Positions 7,972 through 16,090 of a stretch of DNA of 64,000 nucleotides are shown here, one piece after another. The position numbers were made by a program, and so were the translations under genes. How positions within the stretch are numbered: position 1 is the stretch's first letter; each line of letters opens with the position of its first letter. Source of the stretch: an uncultured Formosa sp. (GTDB lineage Bacteria > Bacteroidota > Bacteroidia > Flavobacteriales > Flavobacteriaceae); assembly GCF_947500765.1 (NCBI RefSeq), contig NZ_CANMTH010000003.1, positions 1-64,000 of the forward strand, written 5' to 3'. The notes under the pieces are model-generated. The model was given only the letters and a program-made list of their open reading frames with translations. It ran no database searches and was not told the origin of the DNA.

Positions 7972-8011
7972 TGCGCACAACTTGTTATATAAAAACAAAT
8001 ATAAACGATAA
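7972..8011 (-). other. Attachment junction of the left array (attI-like), beside the recombinase stop codon
   Basis: On the minus strand the sequence runs from the recombinase stop (8012) through an AT-rich 30-base stretch to GTTGTGCGCA at 7972-7981. That core is the exact reverse complement of the opening of the first attC-like site (7048-7057). By integron logic the bases before G^TT belong to the platform and those after it to cassette 1. The minus-strand stretch AAGTGATTAT (8010s) resembles AAGCGATTAT in the two platforms on the right side, but the match is short. Confidence 0.65.
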
Positions 8012-9217
8012 TCACTTGTTTTTTCGGGATATCAGTACTTTTTTGTTGTCATATCCATTTCCTTTTAATTGATCTATAGTTACATCCAACGGACTTCGAA
8101 TACTCATTAAGTCCTTTTGTGCCACATGTGTATATATCATAGTGGTTTCAGGCTTAGCATGTCCCAATAAATCTTGAATATAACGTAAGTCTACACCATT
8201 TTCTAACATATGCGTGGCATAACTATGGCGTAATGTGTGCGGACTTATTCGTTTACTAATTTTTGCCACCTTAGCAGATTCGTTTATAAACCGGCGTACA
8301 GAACTGTCACTGTAAATACCTCCATCTCGTCCTTCAATTAAATATAAATCTGGCATATAAGTATGTATATAATTATAAAGTAGTGGTTTAATAACCTCAC
8401 TCATAACTACCATTCTATCTTTTCTGCCTTTACCTTGTCTGATAAGAATTTGACTTCTGTCAAAATCTAAATCTTTAACTTTTAAATTTAATAATTCACT
8501 AATCCGTAAACCACTAGAGTATAGTAAACTAATTATCGTTCTGTGTTTTAAGTTTTTAGTAACCTGTATTAAGTTAATCACTTGTTCTTTAGATAGTACG
8601 ACGGGTAAATATCTGCTCTTTTTGGGGCGTTCTAAATGACTTGCATCAAAATCTTCAAAATTACAAAATGTGCTAAAGAGTTTTAAGGCACTTATACATT
8701 GTCGATGACTACTAATACTGTAACCTTCTTTAGCAATTACATCTTCTATAAAATGCTGTATATTGCTAAGATTCCAATTATCCATAGCTATAGTTTTGCT
8801 ATAGTGTATATAGCGTAAAATAAAAGTACCGTATGTAGAAATTGTAGAATTACTATACCGTTTACCTTTTAAAAACACAATAAATTGTTTTAGGCAATCT
8901 CGTAATTCTATGGGTAAATCTTTATAAAGTGTAATGCTATTATAATTGGTTTCCTTTTGTAGTTTAGGTATAGGTTGTAATTTTTTCTGTTTCATAGCAC
9001 TATAATCTACGTAATAATGTAGTGCGCGTAAATACTTAAATAGTGCATGAGAAACCCCTTCATTATCTTTTATATAATAAGTTTTATAAGATTGAGACCA
9101 ACGCATTCCAGGGTAAGATTTTATTTGTGTTTTAACAATATTATCAAATTTAAATCCAATAGCAATGTTTTGTTCATTACGATGTAAAAAGGGAGTAAAT
9201 GTGATAATTGTGCTCAT
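8012..9217 (-). CDS. Tyrosine recombinase (integron-integrase-like, without the IntI insertion)
   Basis: A 401-residue tyrosine recombinase with an intact catalytic set: Arg238 in SGLRISE, Lys at 263/266 in GKGRKDR, HTLRH at 327-331 (His327, Arg330), His353 in LLGH and the nucleophile Tyr362 in MIYTHV. It has a SAM-like core-binding domain at about 100-190. The C-terminus RSPLD (374-378) resembles the end of IntI proteins. Only about 60 residues separate GKGRKDR from PHTLRH, against roughly 100 in IntI1, so the IntI-specific insertion is missing. An extra N-terminal domain (about 1-75) precedes the core. The gene reads toward the attachment junction and cassettes. Confidence 0.92.
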   Translation of the reverse strand: MSTIITFTPFLHRNEQNIAIGFKFDNIVKTQIKSYPGMRWSQSYKTYYIKDNEGVSHALFKYLRALHYYVDYSAMKQKKLQPIPKLQKETNYNSITLYKDLPIELRDCLKQFIVFLKGKRYSNSTISTYGTFILRYIHYSKTIAMDNWNLSNIQHFIEDVIAKEGYSISSHRQCISALKLFSTFCNFEDFDASHLERPKKSRYLPVVLSKEQVINLIQVTKNLKHRTIISLLYSSGLRISELLNLKVKDLDFDRSQILIRQGKGRKDRMVVMSEVIKPLLYNYIHTYMPDLYLIEGRDGGIYSDSSVRRFINESAKVAKISKRISPHTLRHSYATHMLENGVDLRYIQDLLGHAKPETTMIYTHVAQKDLMSIRSPLDVTIDQLKGNGYDNKKVLISRKNK

Positions 9218-9518
9218 TATTAGTGTTTTAAGTTATTTAAATTTACAATAAAAAATACAATTATCTATTTTGAAACTTCTATTTGTTGATTAGAATTCCC
9301 ATTTCAAACTTCTGTTTAGGTGTATTAAGCTTATATGTAGCGGGCTCAGAATTTAATAATTATAGATATTGCGTGCCTTTTTTATTAAAATTTATTTTTT
9401 TAAAAGGGAGTATTCATACATAAAAAGTATAAGTATATATTTCAATAAACTTTATCGTTAACCAGAGATTAAAGTCTATATTATTCGATATTTTTGTTTT
9501 TAATAAAATAAATTTTTA
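9218..9518. promoter_or_regulatory. Divergent intergenic region between recombinase and cobQ
   Basis: An AT-rich 301 bp region that must carry leftward and rightward promoters. A Bacteroidota-type -7 box TATTTTTG (TAnnTTTG form) lies at 9489-9496 on the plus strand, about 22 bases before the cobQ ATG. I do not see a clean TTTG -33 partner, so this is only a candidate. There is no cobalamin riboswitch signature here. No clear leftward promoter box was found. Confidence 0.35.
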
Positions 9519-10982
9519 ATGCAAAACCTAAAACCTATCATGTTAGTTGGTACAGGTTCCGATGTTGGTAAAAGCTGGATAACAACAGGAATTTGCAGAT
9601 GGCTTAAACAAAGAGGATTTCAACCTGCTCCGTTTAAAGCACAAAATATGTCGTTAAACAGTTTTTCTACACCCGATAATCTTGAGATAGGTAGGGCACA
9701 AGCGGTACAAGCAGAAGCTTGTGATATTCCCCCCACGGTAGAAATGAATCCTATTTTATTAAAGCCTTCATCATTAAATAAATCACAAATTGTGTTGCAT
9801 GGGAAACCCATTGGAGACCAAACCGCCAAAGAATACTTTTTAGGGGATAATAAAAAGCAGCTTTTTGAAGAAGCTAAAACATCTTTCAGGCAATTAGCGT
9901 CAAAGTACAATCCTATTGTTATGGAAGGTGCAGGCAGTATTAGCGAACTGAATTTAAAACACAGAGATATTGTAAACATGCGCATGGCAGAAGCCGCTAA
10001 TGCATGTGTTTATTTAGTGGGCGATATTGATAAGGGAGGTATATTTGGGAGTGTTTATGGTACCATTGCTTTGCTTGAAGACTGGGAACGTAAACTTGTA
10101 AAAGGTATTATTATTAATAAGTTTAGAGGCGATGCCAGTTTGTTTGTTGAAGGTAGAAAAACCTTAGAAACCCTTACAGGGCTTCCTGTTTTAGGTGTTT
10201 TGCCTTATGCTAAAGATATTATTATTGAAGAAGAAGATTCGGTTGCTTTAAATCGCAGGTCTACTACAGCTATCGACGGGAAATTGAATGTTGCCGTGGT
10301 GAAACTTTATTACATGTCTAATTATACCGATTTTCAAGCTTTAGAGCAAGAGTCACTTATCAATATTTATTTTACAAGAAATTCAGAAGAAATAAAGAAA
10401 GCCGATGTTATCATCATTCCGGGCACTAAAAATACCATTGAAGATTTAATCGCTTTAAAAACCGATGGTTTAGATACGGTTATTAAAGATAGATACACGC
10501 AAATTCCTGTAATCGGAATTTGTGGAGGCTACCAAATATTAGGAAAATCTATTTCAGATCCTTTTTCAGTTGAAAGCCATGTTAAATTAGAAACAGGTTT
10601 GGGTTTGTTTGATATAGAAACCGAACTTTCCCAAACAAAACAAACCATACAACGTCATTTTAAATTTAAGGGTTTTGATTCGGTTTGCGTAGGATACGAA
10701 ATTCATATGGGTGAAACGCGTGTACCTAAAAATAAACATCTAAACCTTATAGACGAGAAGGAGGAAGGGTATTTTGATGGTGATAAAAGCTGGGGAACGT
10801 ATCTTCACGGTATTTTTGATAATCAAGATGTCGTTACCGAATTATTGCAATTAAAATTCCCTGAAGCTCAAGCAAAAAATTACAGACAGTTTAAAGCAGA
10901 ACAGTTTGATAAATTAGCCGACTGGATAGATGAAAATTTAGACATGAATGCGATTGTAAAAAACAGTTCAGAAACATGCTAA
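9519..10982 (+). CDS. cobQ: Cobyric acid synthase CobQ/CbiP
   Basis: A 487-residue glutamine-dependent amidase that converts (adenosyl)cobyrinate a,c-diamide to cobyrate by amidating four side chains. The N-terminal P-loop-like synthetase domain opens with MLVGTGSDVGKSWITTG and PFKAQNMSLNS, typical of CobQ. The C-terminal class I amidotransferase contains the nucleophile Cys in GICGGYQILG and the His of GTYLHGIFD. It is full length for the family. It is the first gene of the B12 run and overlaps the next gene by 7 bases, pointing to co-translation. Confidence 0.96.
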   Translation: MQNLKPIMLVGTGSDVGKSWITTGICRWLKQRGFQPAPFKAQNMSLNSFSTPDNLEIGRAQAVQAEACDIPPTVEMNPILLKPSSLNKSQIVLHGKPIGDQTAKEYFLGDNKKQLFEEAKTSFRQLASKYNPIVMEGAGSISELNLKHRDIVNMRMAEAANACVYLVGDIDKGGIFGSVYGTIALLEDWERKLVKGIIINKFRGDASLFVEGRKTLETLTGLPVLGVLPYAKDIIIEEEDSVALNRRSTTAIDGKLNVAVVKLYYMSNYTDFQALEQESLINIYFTRNSEEIKKADVIIIPGTKNTIEDLIALKTDGLDTVIKDRYTQIPVIGICGGYQILGKSISDPFSVESHVKLETGLGLFDIETELSQTKQTIQRHFKFKGFDSVCVGYEIHMGETRVPKNKHLNLIDEKEEGYFDGDKSWGTYLHGIFDNQDVVTELLQLKFPEAQAKNYRQFKAEQFDKLADWIDENLDMNAIVKNSSETC

Positions 10983-11983
10983 ACGGACACGGCGATGATC
11001 TTCATTTAATTGAAGGCGAGATTAAACATAATTTTAGTTCTAATGTGTATTATAAAGGATGCCCTAAAATGTTGCTCGAAGAGATCTCAAAAAATATTAA
11101 TCAAATTCAAAGTTATCCCTCTCCTTCGGCAAATGAGCTCAATGTATTAGCGGCTAAAAAATTTCAACTAAATAGTGAACAATTTTTGTTTACAAACGGG
11201 GCAACCGAAGCATTTTATCTTATTGCTCAATTATTTTCTAATAAGACGGCAGCTATTGTAGCACCTACGTTTGCAGAATATGAAGATGCTTGCAAGATTT
11301 TTAATTTAAATTACGAATTAATAGCTTCAACAGAATTGCAAAATACAAAGGCAGATCTTGTATTTATCTGCAACCCCAACAACCCGAATGGAAACGTATT
11401 TTTTAAAAATGAATTAGAGTTTCTTTTTCAGCAAAAACCAGAGACTACCTTTGTTATTGATGAAGCCTATATTGAGTTTACCACTCGAATTGAATCTATT
11501 GTGTTATTAACCACGAAGTATAGTAATATAATAATAGTGCGTTCGTTAACCAAAACATTTACCATTCCAGGATTACGTTTAGGGTATGTCGTTTCTAATG
11601 CTTCAATTATAACAAAATTATTAAGTTTAAAAATGCCATGGAGTGTTAATTTGTTGGCTATAAAAGCGGGCGAATTCATCTTGAAAAATTATGATATGCT
11701 TCAGTTTAATGCCTCAGAATTATTAGAGGAAACAACCTTCTTTAGAAAGCAATTATCAGAATTAAAGGGGATTAAAGTTTGTGAAAGCAATACGTCTTAT
11801 TTTTTAGTGGAATTGTTACATAAATCGGCAAAAGAATTGAAACACTATTTGATTAAAGAACATCAAATTCTTGTTCGAGATGCCACCAATTTTAATAAGC
11901 TAAAAGGGGAGTACATCCGACTTTCAACACAAAGTAAAGACATTAATAATGTATTAATTCAAATTTTGAAAGCATGGATTTAA
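10976..11983 (+). CDS. cobD: L-threonine-O-3-phosphate decarboxylase-like PLP enzyme
   Basis: A 335-residue fold-type I PLP enzyme of the CobD/HisC family. It has the substrate-binding YPSPSANEL near the N-terminus, NPNNPNG, VIDEAYIEF and the PLP-lysine motif SLTKTFTIPGLRLGY. In a cob cluster between cobQ and cbiB it most likely makes (R)-1-amino-2-propanol phosphate, the linker of the nucleotide loop. A histidinol-phosphate aminotransferase is the alternative from sequence alone, and context decides against it. It overlaps both neighbours by a few bases. Confidence 0.9.
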   Translation: MLNGHGDDLHLIEGEIKHNFSSNVYYKGCPKMLLEEISKNINQIQSYPSPSANELNVLAAKKFQLNSEQFLFTNGATEAFYLIAQLFSNKTAAIVAPTFAEYEDACKIFNLNYELIASTELQNTKADLVFICNPNNPNGNVFFKNELEFLFQQKPETTFVIDEAYIEFTTRIESIVLLTTKYSNIIIVRSLTKTFTIPGLRLGYVVSNASIITKLLSLKMPWSVNLLAIKAGEFILKNYDMLQFNASELLEETTFFRKQLSELKGIKVCESNTSYFLVELLHKSAKELKHYLIKEHQILVRDATNFNKLKGEYIRLSTQSKDINNVLIQILKAWI

Positions 11984-12915
11984 ATACCATTTACATATTA
12001 ATTTTTGCTTTTGCTTTCGACTTTATTTTTGGAGATCCTGTAAAAATGCCGCATCTTATTGTGGGTTATGGGAATAGTATATCTTTTGGAGAAAAAAGGC
12101 TTAATAAAGGCCGTTATAAATTTTTAAAAGGTGCTTTGTTAGTAGTGGTATTAGTTGGTACCTCTTTTGTTGTGCCTTATTTAATAATTAGATGGTTAAA
12201 CAGTTATAATTATCAGATTTTTGCTATAATATTCTCTGTATTTATGTTGTTTTACTGTTTAGCAAACAAAACATTAGTTAAAGAAGGTTTTGCTGTTTTT
12301 AATGCTTTAAAAAATGAAGGGTTGGATGCTGGACGCAAGCGTTTATCTTGGATTGTAGGTAGAGAAACCACTAATTTAAGTCCGCAGCAAATTAGAGTAG
12401 CTACTTTTGAAACCATGTCTGAAAATTTAAGCGACGGTGTCATTGCCCCCCTTTTTTATTTTTTAATTTTGGGTGTGCCAGGTGCCATGGCTTATAAAAT
12501 GATAAACACCTTCGATTCTATGATTGGGTATAAAAACGATCGTTATATATGGTTTGGAAAATTTGCAGCAAAATTAGACGACGTTGCTAATTACATTCCT
12601 GCCAGAATTACGGCAGTGTTAATGCTAATTGTTGAATTTAAATTAAATGGATTAAAGTTTGTTTTTAAAGAAGGCGTTAAGCACAGTAGTCCGAATGCTG
12701 GCTATCCAGAAGCTGCTTTAGCATATATTTTAAATTGCCAGTTTGGAGGGGCTAATTATTATCATGGAAAATTAGTAGAGAAACCTTTTATAGGAAGCAA
12801 TAATCGAGAGATAAAACACGAAGAAATTAAAACGGTTAGCCATATTAATTATAAAGTAAGCATCCTGTTTTGTTTCATAATTATTGGAGTGTTATTACTG
12901 TTTCAATATGTATAG
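11974..12915 (+). CDS. cbiB: Adenosylcobinamide-phosphate synthase CbiB
   Basis: A 313-residue integral membrane protein, full length for CbiB. Motifs include FDFIFGDPVKMPHLIVGYG near the N-terminus, a conserved ENLSDGVIAPLFY segment, and SPNAGYPEAALAY near the C-terminus. CbiB joins aminopropanol (phosphate) to cobyrate at the inner membrane. It overlaps the preceding gene by 10 bases, consistent with a tight operon and with the product of cobD feeding it directly. Confidence 0.95.
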   Translation: MDLNTIYILIFAFAFDFIFGDPVKMPHLIVGYGNSISFGEKRLNKGRYKFLKGALLVVVLVGTSFVVPYLIIRWLNSYNYQIFAIIFSVFMLFYCLANKTLVKEGFAVFNALKNEGLDAGRKRLSWIVGRETTNLSPQQIRVATFETMSENLSDGVIAPLFYFLILGVPGAMAYKMINTFDSMIGYKNDRYIWFGKFAAKLDDVANYIPARITAVLMLIVEFKLNGLKFVFKEGVKHSSPNAGYPEAALAYILNCQFGGANYYHGKLVEKPFIGSNNREIKHEEIKTVSHINYKVSILFCFIIIGVLLLFQYV

Positions 12916-13435
12916 TCTTCAAAAAAAATATATTATTACAGGAGCTCCAGGCACAGGGAAAACGACGACCATAAATCTTCTGAAAAACACGATTCCTTGT
13001 ATGGATGAAGTGTCTAGAAAAGTGATTCTAGAGGAACAACAAAATAATAGAAATGGTGTGCCTTGGGGAGATATTCATCGTTTTTCCGATCTTGTATTCC
13101 ATGTAACGAGTCAAGAATTATTAACTAGCAATGCTCAAGTTTGCGATAGATCGTTATTAGATTTAGAAGCCTATTTAGCATTAGAAAATAAAATCATTCC
13201 CCATTACTTACAAGATTTTCCTTACCACGATACTTACCATAATACCGTGTTTTTTGCACCAACTTGGTTTGATATTTACTGTCAAGACGGACAACGGTTA
13301 CAAGAGTTTGATTACTGTTTGAAATTAGAAAAAGCACTTTTAGAGCAGTATAAAAACAAAGGGTTTGAAATTATAACTTTGCCTAAAGTGTCTCCTCTAA
13401 AAAGGGCAAAATTCATTATAGAATCAATCTTATAA
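12908..13435 (+). CDS. P-loop ATPase/kinase-like protein (AAA_28 type) in the cob run
   Basis: A 175-residue protein starting at MYSLQKKYIITGAPGTGKTT. I prefer this ATG at 12908 to the upstream in-frame one at 12884, which lies inside cbiB. It contains a Walker A motif GAPGTGKTT and a CDRSLLDLEAYL segment typical of NadR-like or AAA_28 nucleoside-kinase-like ATPases. These are found beside B12 genes in some Bacteroidota. The substrate is not evident. It is the last gene before the riboswitch, with a few bases of overlap to cbiB. Confidence 0.8.
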   Translation: MYSLQKKYIITGAPGTGKTTTINLLKNTIPCMDEVSRKVILEEQQNNRNGVPWGDIHRFSDLVFHVTSQELLTSNAQVCDRSLLDLEAYLALENKIIPHYLQDFPYHDTYHNTVFFAPTWFDIYCQDGQRLQEFDYCLKLEKALLEQYKNKGFEIITLPKVSPLKRAKFIIESIL

Positions 13436-13464
13436 TTCAAAAATTAGTTATACATTTGGATTGC

Positions 13465-13648
13465 TTAAGGTTTCTTATTCTTTTAATTAAGAATATCGAA
13501 TTAAAAGGGAATTTGGTGAGAATCCAAAACTGTTCCCGCAGCTGTAAGCTCTAAAAAAGCTTTTAACATCTAGAAGTCACTGTTCTTAGGAATGGGAAGG
13601 CGTTAAAAGTAGAGTGAGTCAGAAGACCTGCCTAAAGAAAAACCTAAT
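13465..13648 (+). promoter_or_regulatory. Cobalamin riboswitch
   Basis: A cobalamin riboswitch with the hallmark order of conserved elements: AAAGGGAATTTGGTGAGAAT (13503-13522), then CTGTTCCCGCAGCTGTAAG up to about 13548, GTCACTGTTCTTAGGAATGG, and AGTCAGAAGACCTGCC at about 13617-13632. A closing P1 stem is plausible between AAGGTTTCTT (about 13467) and AAGAAAAACCT (about 13635). It lies on the plus strand before the 13739 gene, so excess cobalamin should repress the downstream part of the run. A short hairpin around AACTTT/AAAGTT follows. Confidence 0.93.
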
Positions 13649-13738
13649 TTAAACTTTCGGGATAAAAGTTGATGTGTTTGAATGCCTCGTTTTTGGGCTT
13701 TCTACTCTTACTTTTCCCATAATTGTTATACTAATTTA

Positions 13739-14545
13739 ATGGGAAAAAACATAGCCAATACAACACATACATTTTTCTTTTGCGACGGTGGTTCTTGTCA
13801 GAAAGCAGGCGGAGAAAAAGTAGTAAGAGCTGCAAGAGCTTATTTACGTAACAATGATAATTGGAACACTACACATACTATTAAAACCAGATGTAATGGT
13901 AGGTGTGAAGATGCACCTACTTGTATTGTGTACCCTGGAACATTTTGGTACAAAGAACTTACACCAGAAAAAATTACTCATATTGTTAAAGGACATATAC
14001 ATAATGAATGTCCTTTAGAAACTGAACTATTGTTTAAAGAAGGCTGGGAAGAACAGGTTTCTAATAAAGAAATAGCACCTATAAAGCCAAAGCCTTTTGA
14101 ATTTAAAAGCGATGAAGAATTAGGAGATTGCCTCATTACAAAAGGGTTTAGTTCAGATCAATATTTATATCCATTATTCTTATTTCTCTTAGATAAACCA
14201 GAAGGTGTCACACTTCAAGTGCCTAATAAACCTCACTTAGCGTTTAAAAATATTAAAGAAGTAAACTATTCAAAAGAATTCACGCTAGAACTTCAAACCC
14301 AAACCGAATGTTTAGAATTTGTTATTGCTGCTGTTCCAAAAGATGATAAGGAATTGCAACAATTAAAAATTTCGAGTACAGAATATTTTTATCAAAAGGA
14401 AACGGCAAAAACAGGGATTCGTTTTAAAAATAAATTCGGAAAAACTTTAGGTAGAATAGAATTTGATTCTATACATACCGAAGCTTGGACATATTGTACA
14501 AAAATTCAGTTGCAACGTCTAACTCTAGATTTATCACAGTTATGA
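13739..14545 (+). CDS. Thioredoxin-like [2Fe-2S] ferredoxin-domain protein
   Basis: A 268-residue protein starting at MGKNIANTTHTF. The in-frame upstream start at 13682 has no family support and sits near the riboswitch 3' end. The N-terminal 85 residues form a thioredoxin-like ferredoxin: FFCDGGSCQKAGGEK supplies two Cys, and RCNGRCEDAPTCIVYPG supplies the others. The rest is unknown. As the first gene after the riboswitch it is B12-controlled and may supply electrons for corrin-ring reduction. That role is inferred from position. Confidence 0.85.
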   Translation: MGKNIANTTHTFFFCDGGSCQKAGGEKVVRAARAYLRNNDNWNTTHTIKTRCNGRCEDAPTCIVYPGTFWYKELTPEKITHIVKGHIHNECPLETELLFKEGWEEQVSNKEIAPIKPKPFEFKSDEELGDCLITKGFSSDQYLYPLFLFLLDKPEGVTLQVPNKPHLAFKNIKEVNYSKEFTLELQTQTECLEFVIAAVPKDDKELQQLKISSTEYFYQKETAKTGIRFKNKFGKTLGRIEFDSIHTEAWTYCTKIQLQRLTLDLSQL

Positions 14546-16086
14546 ATACGCATATCGCTATTTTAGGATTAGGCTGGTTAGGTTTACCACTAGCCTTAGA
14601 ACTTCAAAAAAAAGGATATACTATTAGTGGTAGCACGTCCGATCTAGATAACTTAAAAACGTTAAGTAAATATTCGTTTCCTGTAAGTAGAATAAAAATA
14701 GAGGCTGATAAAATTATTGGAGATTGGGATGCTTTAATAAACGGAGCCTCAACGCTAATTATTAATTTTCCACCAAAGCGTGTTGAAACTATTGAAACGA
14801 TACACCCACTTCAAATAGAACAAATTATTAAGCATACACCTAAGTCAATAAAGGTAGTTTTTGTTAGTTCTACATCTGTATATCAAAATACCAATGGTCT
14901 TATAGATGAAACAATAGGTTGTTACCCGGAAAAAGCTTCAGGACATGCTTTAATTAAAGCAGAACACTTATTGAAACAGCATTTTGGAAGCAATTTAACT
15001 ATTTTGCGCTTGGCAGGATTAATAGGACCCAAGCGTCATCCTGGTCGGTTTTTAAGTCATAAAAAACAATTAAAAAATCCAAATGTGCCCGTAAATCTTA
15101 TTCATCAAAAAGATGCTGTGGGTTTAATTGAAGCTATTTTAAAACAAAACTGTTTTGGAGAAGTTATTAATGGTTGTGCAGATGTACACCCAAAAAGAAG
15201 GGCGTATTATGAAAATGCAGCATTTCATTTAAACTTACCTACACCTGTTTTTGAGGTAACTACAGAAGAACGTTATAAGATTATAGATAATTCTAAATCG
15301 AAATCGTTACTTAATTTTGAATATCAATTTTCTAATCCTGAATGGATTTTCACAAAAACGTATTTACCAGAAATTTCTATTGTTGGTGGAGGGCCTGGAA
15401 ATAAAAATTTATTAACCTTAAAAGCTTTTGATGCTATTAAAAACGCTGAAATTATTTTATACGATAATTTAATTTCTGCTGAAATATTAGAGATTAATAC
15501 ACTTGCAAAACACATTTATGTTGGTCGTAAGTTTGGAGATACAGAAGATCCAAAAGCGCGTCAGAATAAAATTAACCAATTACTTAAAACGCATTGTGAG
15601 CAAGGTAATAGAGTCGTTCGTATAAAATCTGGTGATCCGTATATTTATGGAAGAGCTGCTGAAGAAGCCCGTTTTTTAACGGAACATAATTTGCCTTTTA
15701 CAGTAGTACCAGGAATTTCTGCAGCCTTAGCGGCTGCGAATGGATTAAACATTCCTATTACCGAAAGAGGACACTCTAATGCAGTTTTAATTTGTACAGC
15801 GCATACCGCCGATTATTCAACCGCACAATTTAAAGGTATTGCCGAAATGTTAAAAGCCGGTAACACCTTGGCGCTTTATATGGCTTCTAAAAGTTTAAGT
15901 AAAATAATTCCTAAACTTTTAGAAGTTTGTAAAAATCCCAATATTCCAATAAACGCCATATCTAATGTTTCTAGAGAAGATGAAATTTTATTGTCATCAA
16001 CCTTAGGAAATATAGAAGTCGATATCCAAAAACAAGCACTACAAATGCCCGTCGTATTTTTAATAGGAGCAGAACCAATTACATAA
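14542..16086 (+). CDS. cobA: Fusion of a SDR-type NAD(P)-binding protein and uroporphyrinogen-III C-methyltransferase
   Basis: A 514-residue two-domain protein starting at MNTHIAILGLGWLGLPLALE. The ATG overlaps the preceding stop as ATGA. Residues 1-270 form a Rossmann epimerase-like domain with GLGWLGLP and VFVSSTSVYQNTNG. Residues about 275-514 are a complete SUMT: EISIVGGGPGNKNLLTLKA, VVRIKSGDPYIYGRAAEEA and VVPGISAALAAA. SUMT makes precorrin-2 from uroporphyrinogen III using two SAM. The N-terminal domain might supply a dehydrogenase step, but that is speculative. Overlap with neighbours supports one operon. Confidence 0.92.
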   Translation: MNTHIAILGLGWLGLPLALELQKKGYTISGSTSDLDNLKTLSKYSFPVSRIKIEADKIIGDWDALINGASTLIINFPPKRVETIETIHPLQIEQIIKHTPKSIKVVFVSSTSVYQNTNGLIDETIGCYPEKASGHALIKAEHLLKQHFGSNLTILRLAGLIGPKRHPGRFLSHKKQLKNPNVPVNLIHQKDAVGLIEAILKQNCFGEVINGCADVHPKRRAYYENAAFHLNLPTPVFEVTTEERYKIIDNSKSKSLLNFEYQFSNPEWIFTKTYLPEISIVGGGPGNKNLLTLKAFDAIKNAEIILYDNLISAEILEINTLAKHIYVGRKFGDTEDPKARQNKINQLLKTHCEQGNRVVRIKSGDPYIYGRAAEEARFLTEHNLPFTVVPGISAALAAANGLNIPITERGHSNAVLICTAHTADYSTAQFKGIAEMLKAGNTLALYMASKSLSKIIPKLLEVCKNPNIPINAISNVSREDEILLSSTLGNIEVDIQKQALQMPVVFLIGAEPIT

Positions 16087-16090
16087 AACA

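Noticed and set aside
7956..8015. Longer N-terminus of the first left-array protein
   Set aside because: The frame would start inside the recombinase gene and cross the insertion junction; the internal ATG at 7955 gives a good signal peptide.
9218..9518. Second cobalamin riboswitch before cobQ
   Set aside because: None of the conserved elements (GCAGCTGTAAG-type core or AGACCTGCC closing motif) is present, only AT-rich sequence.
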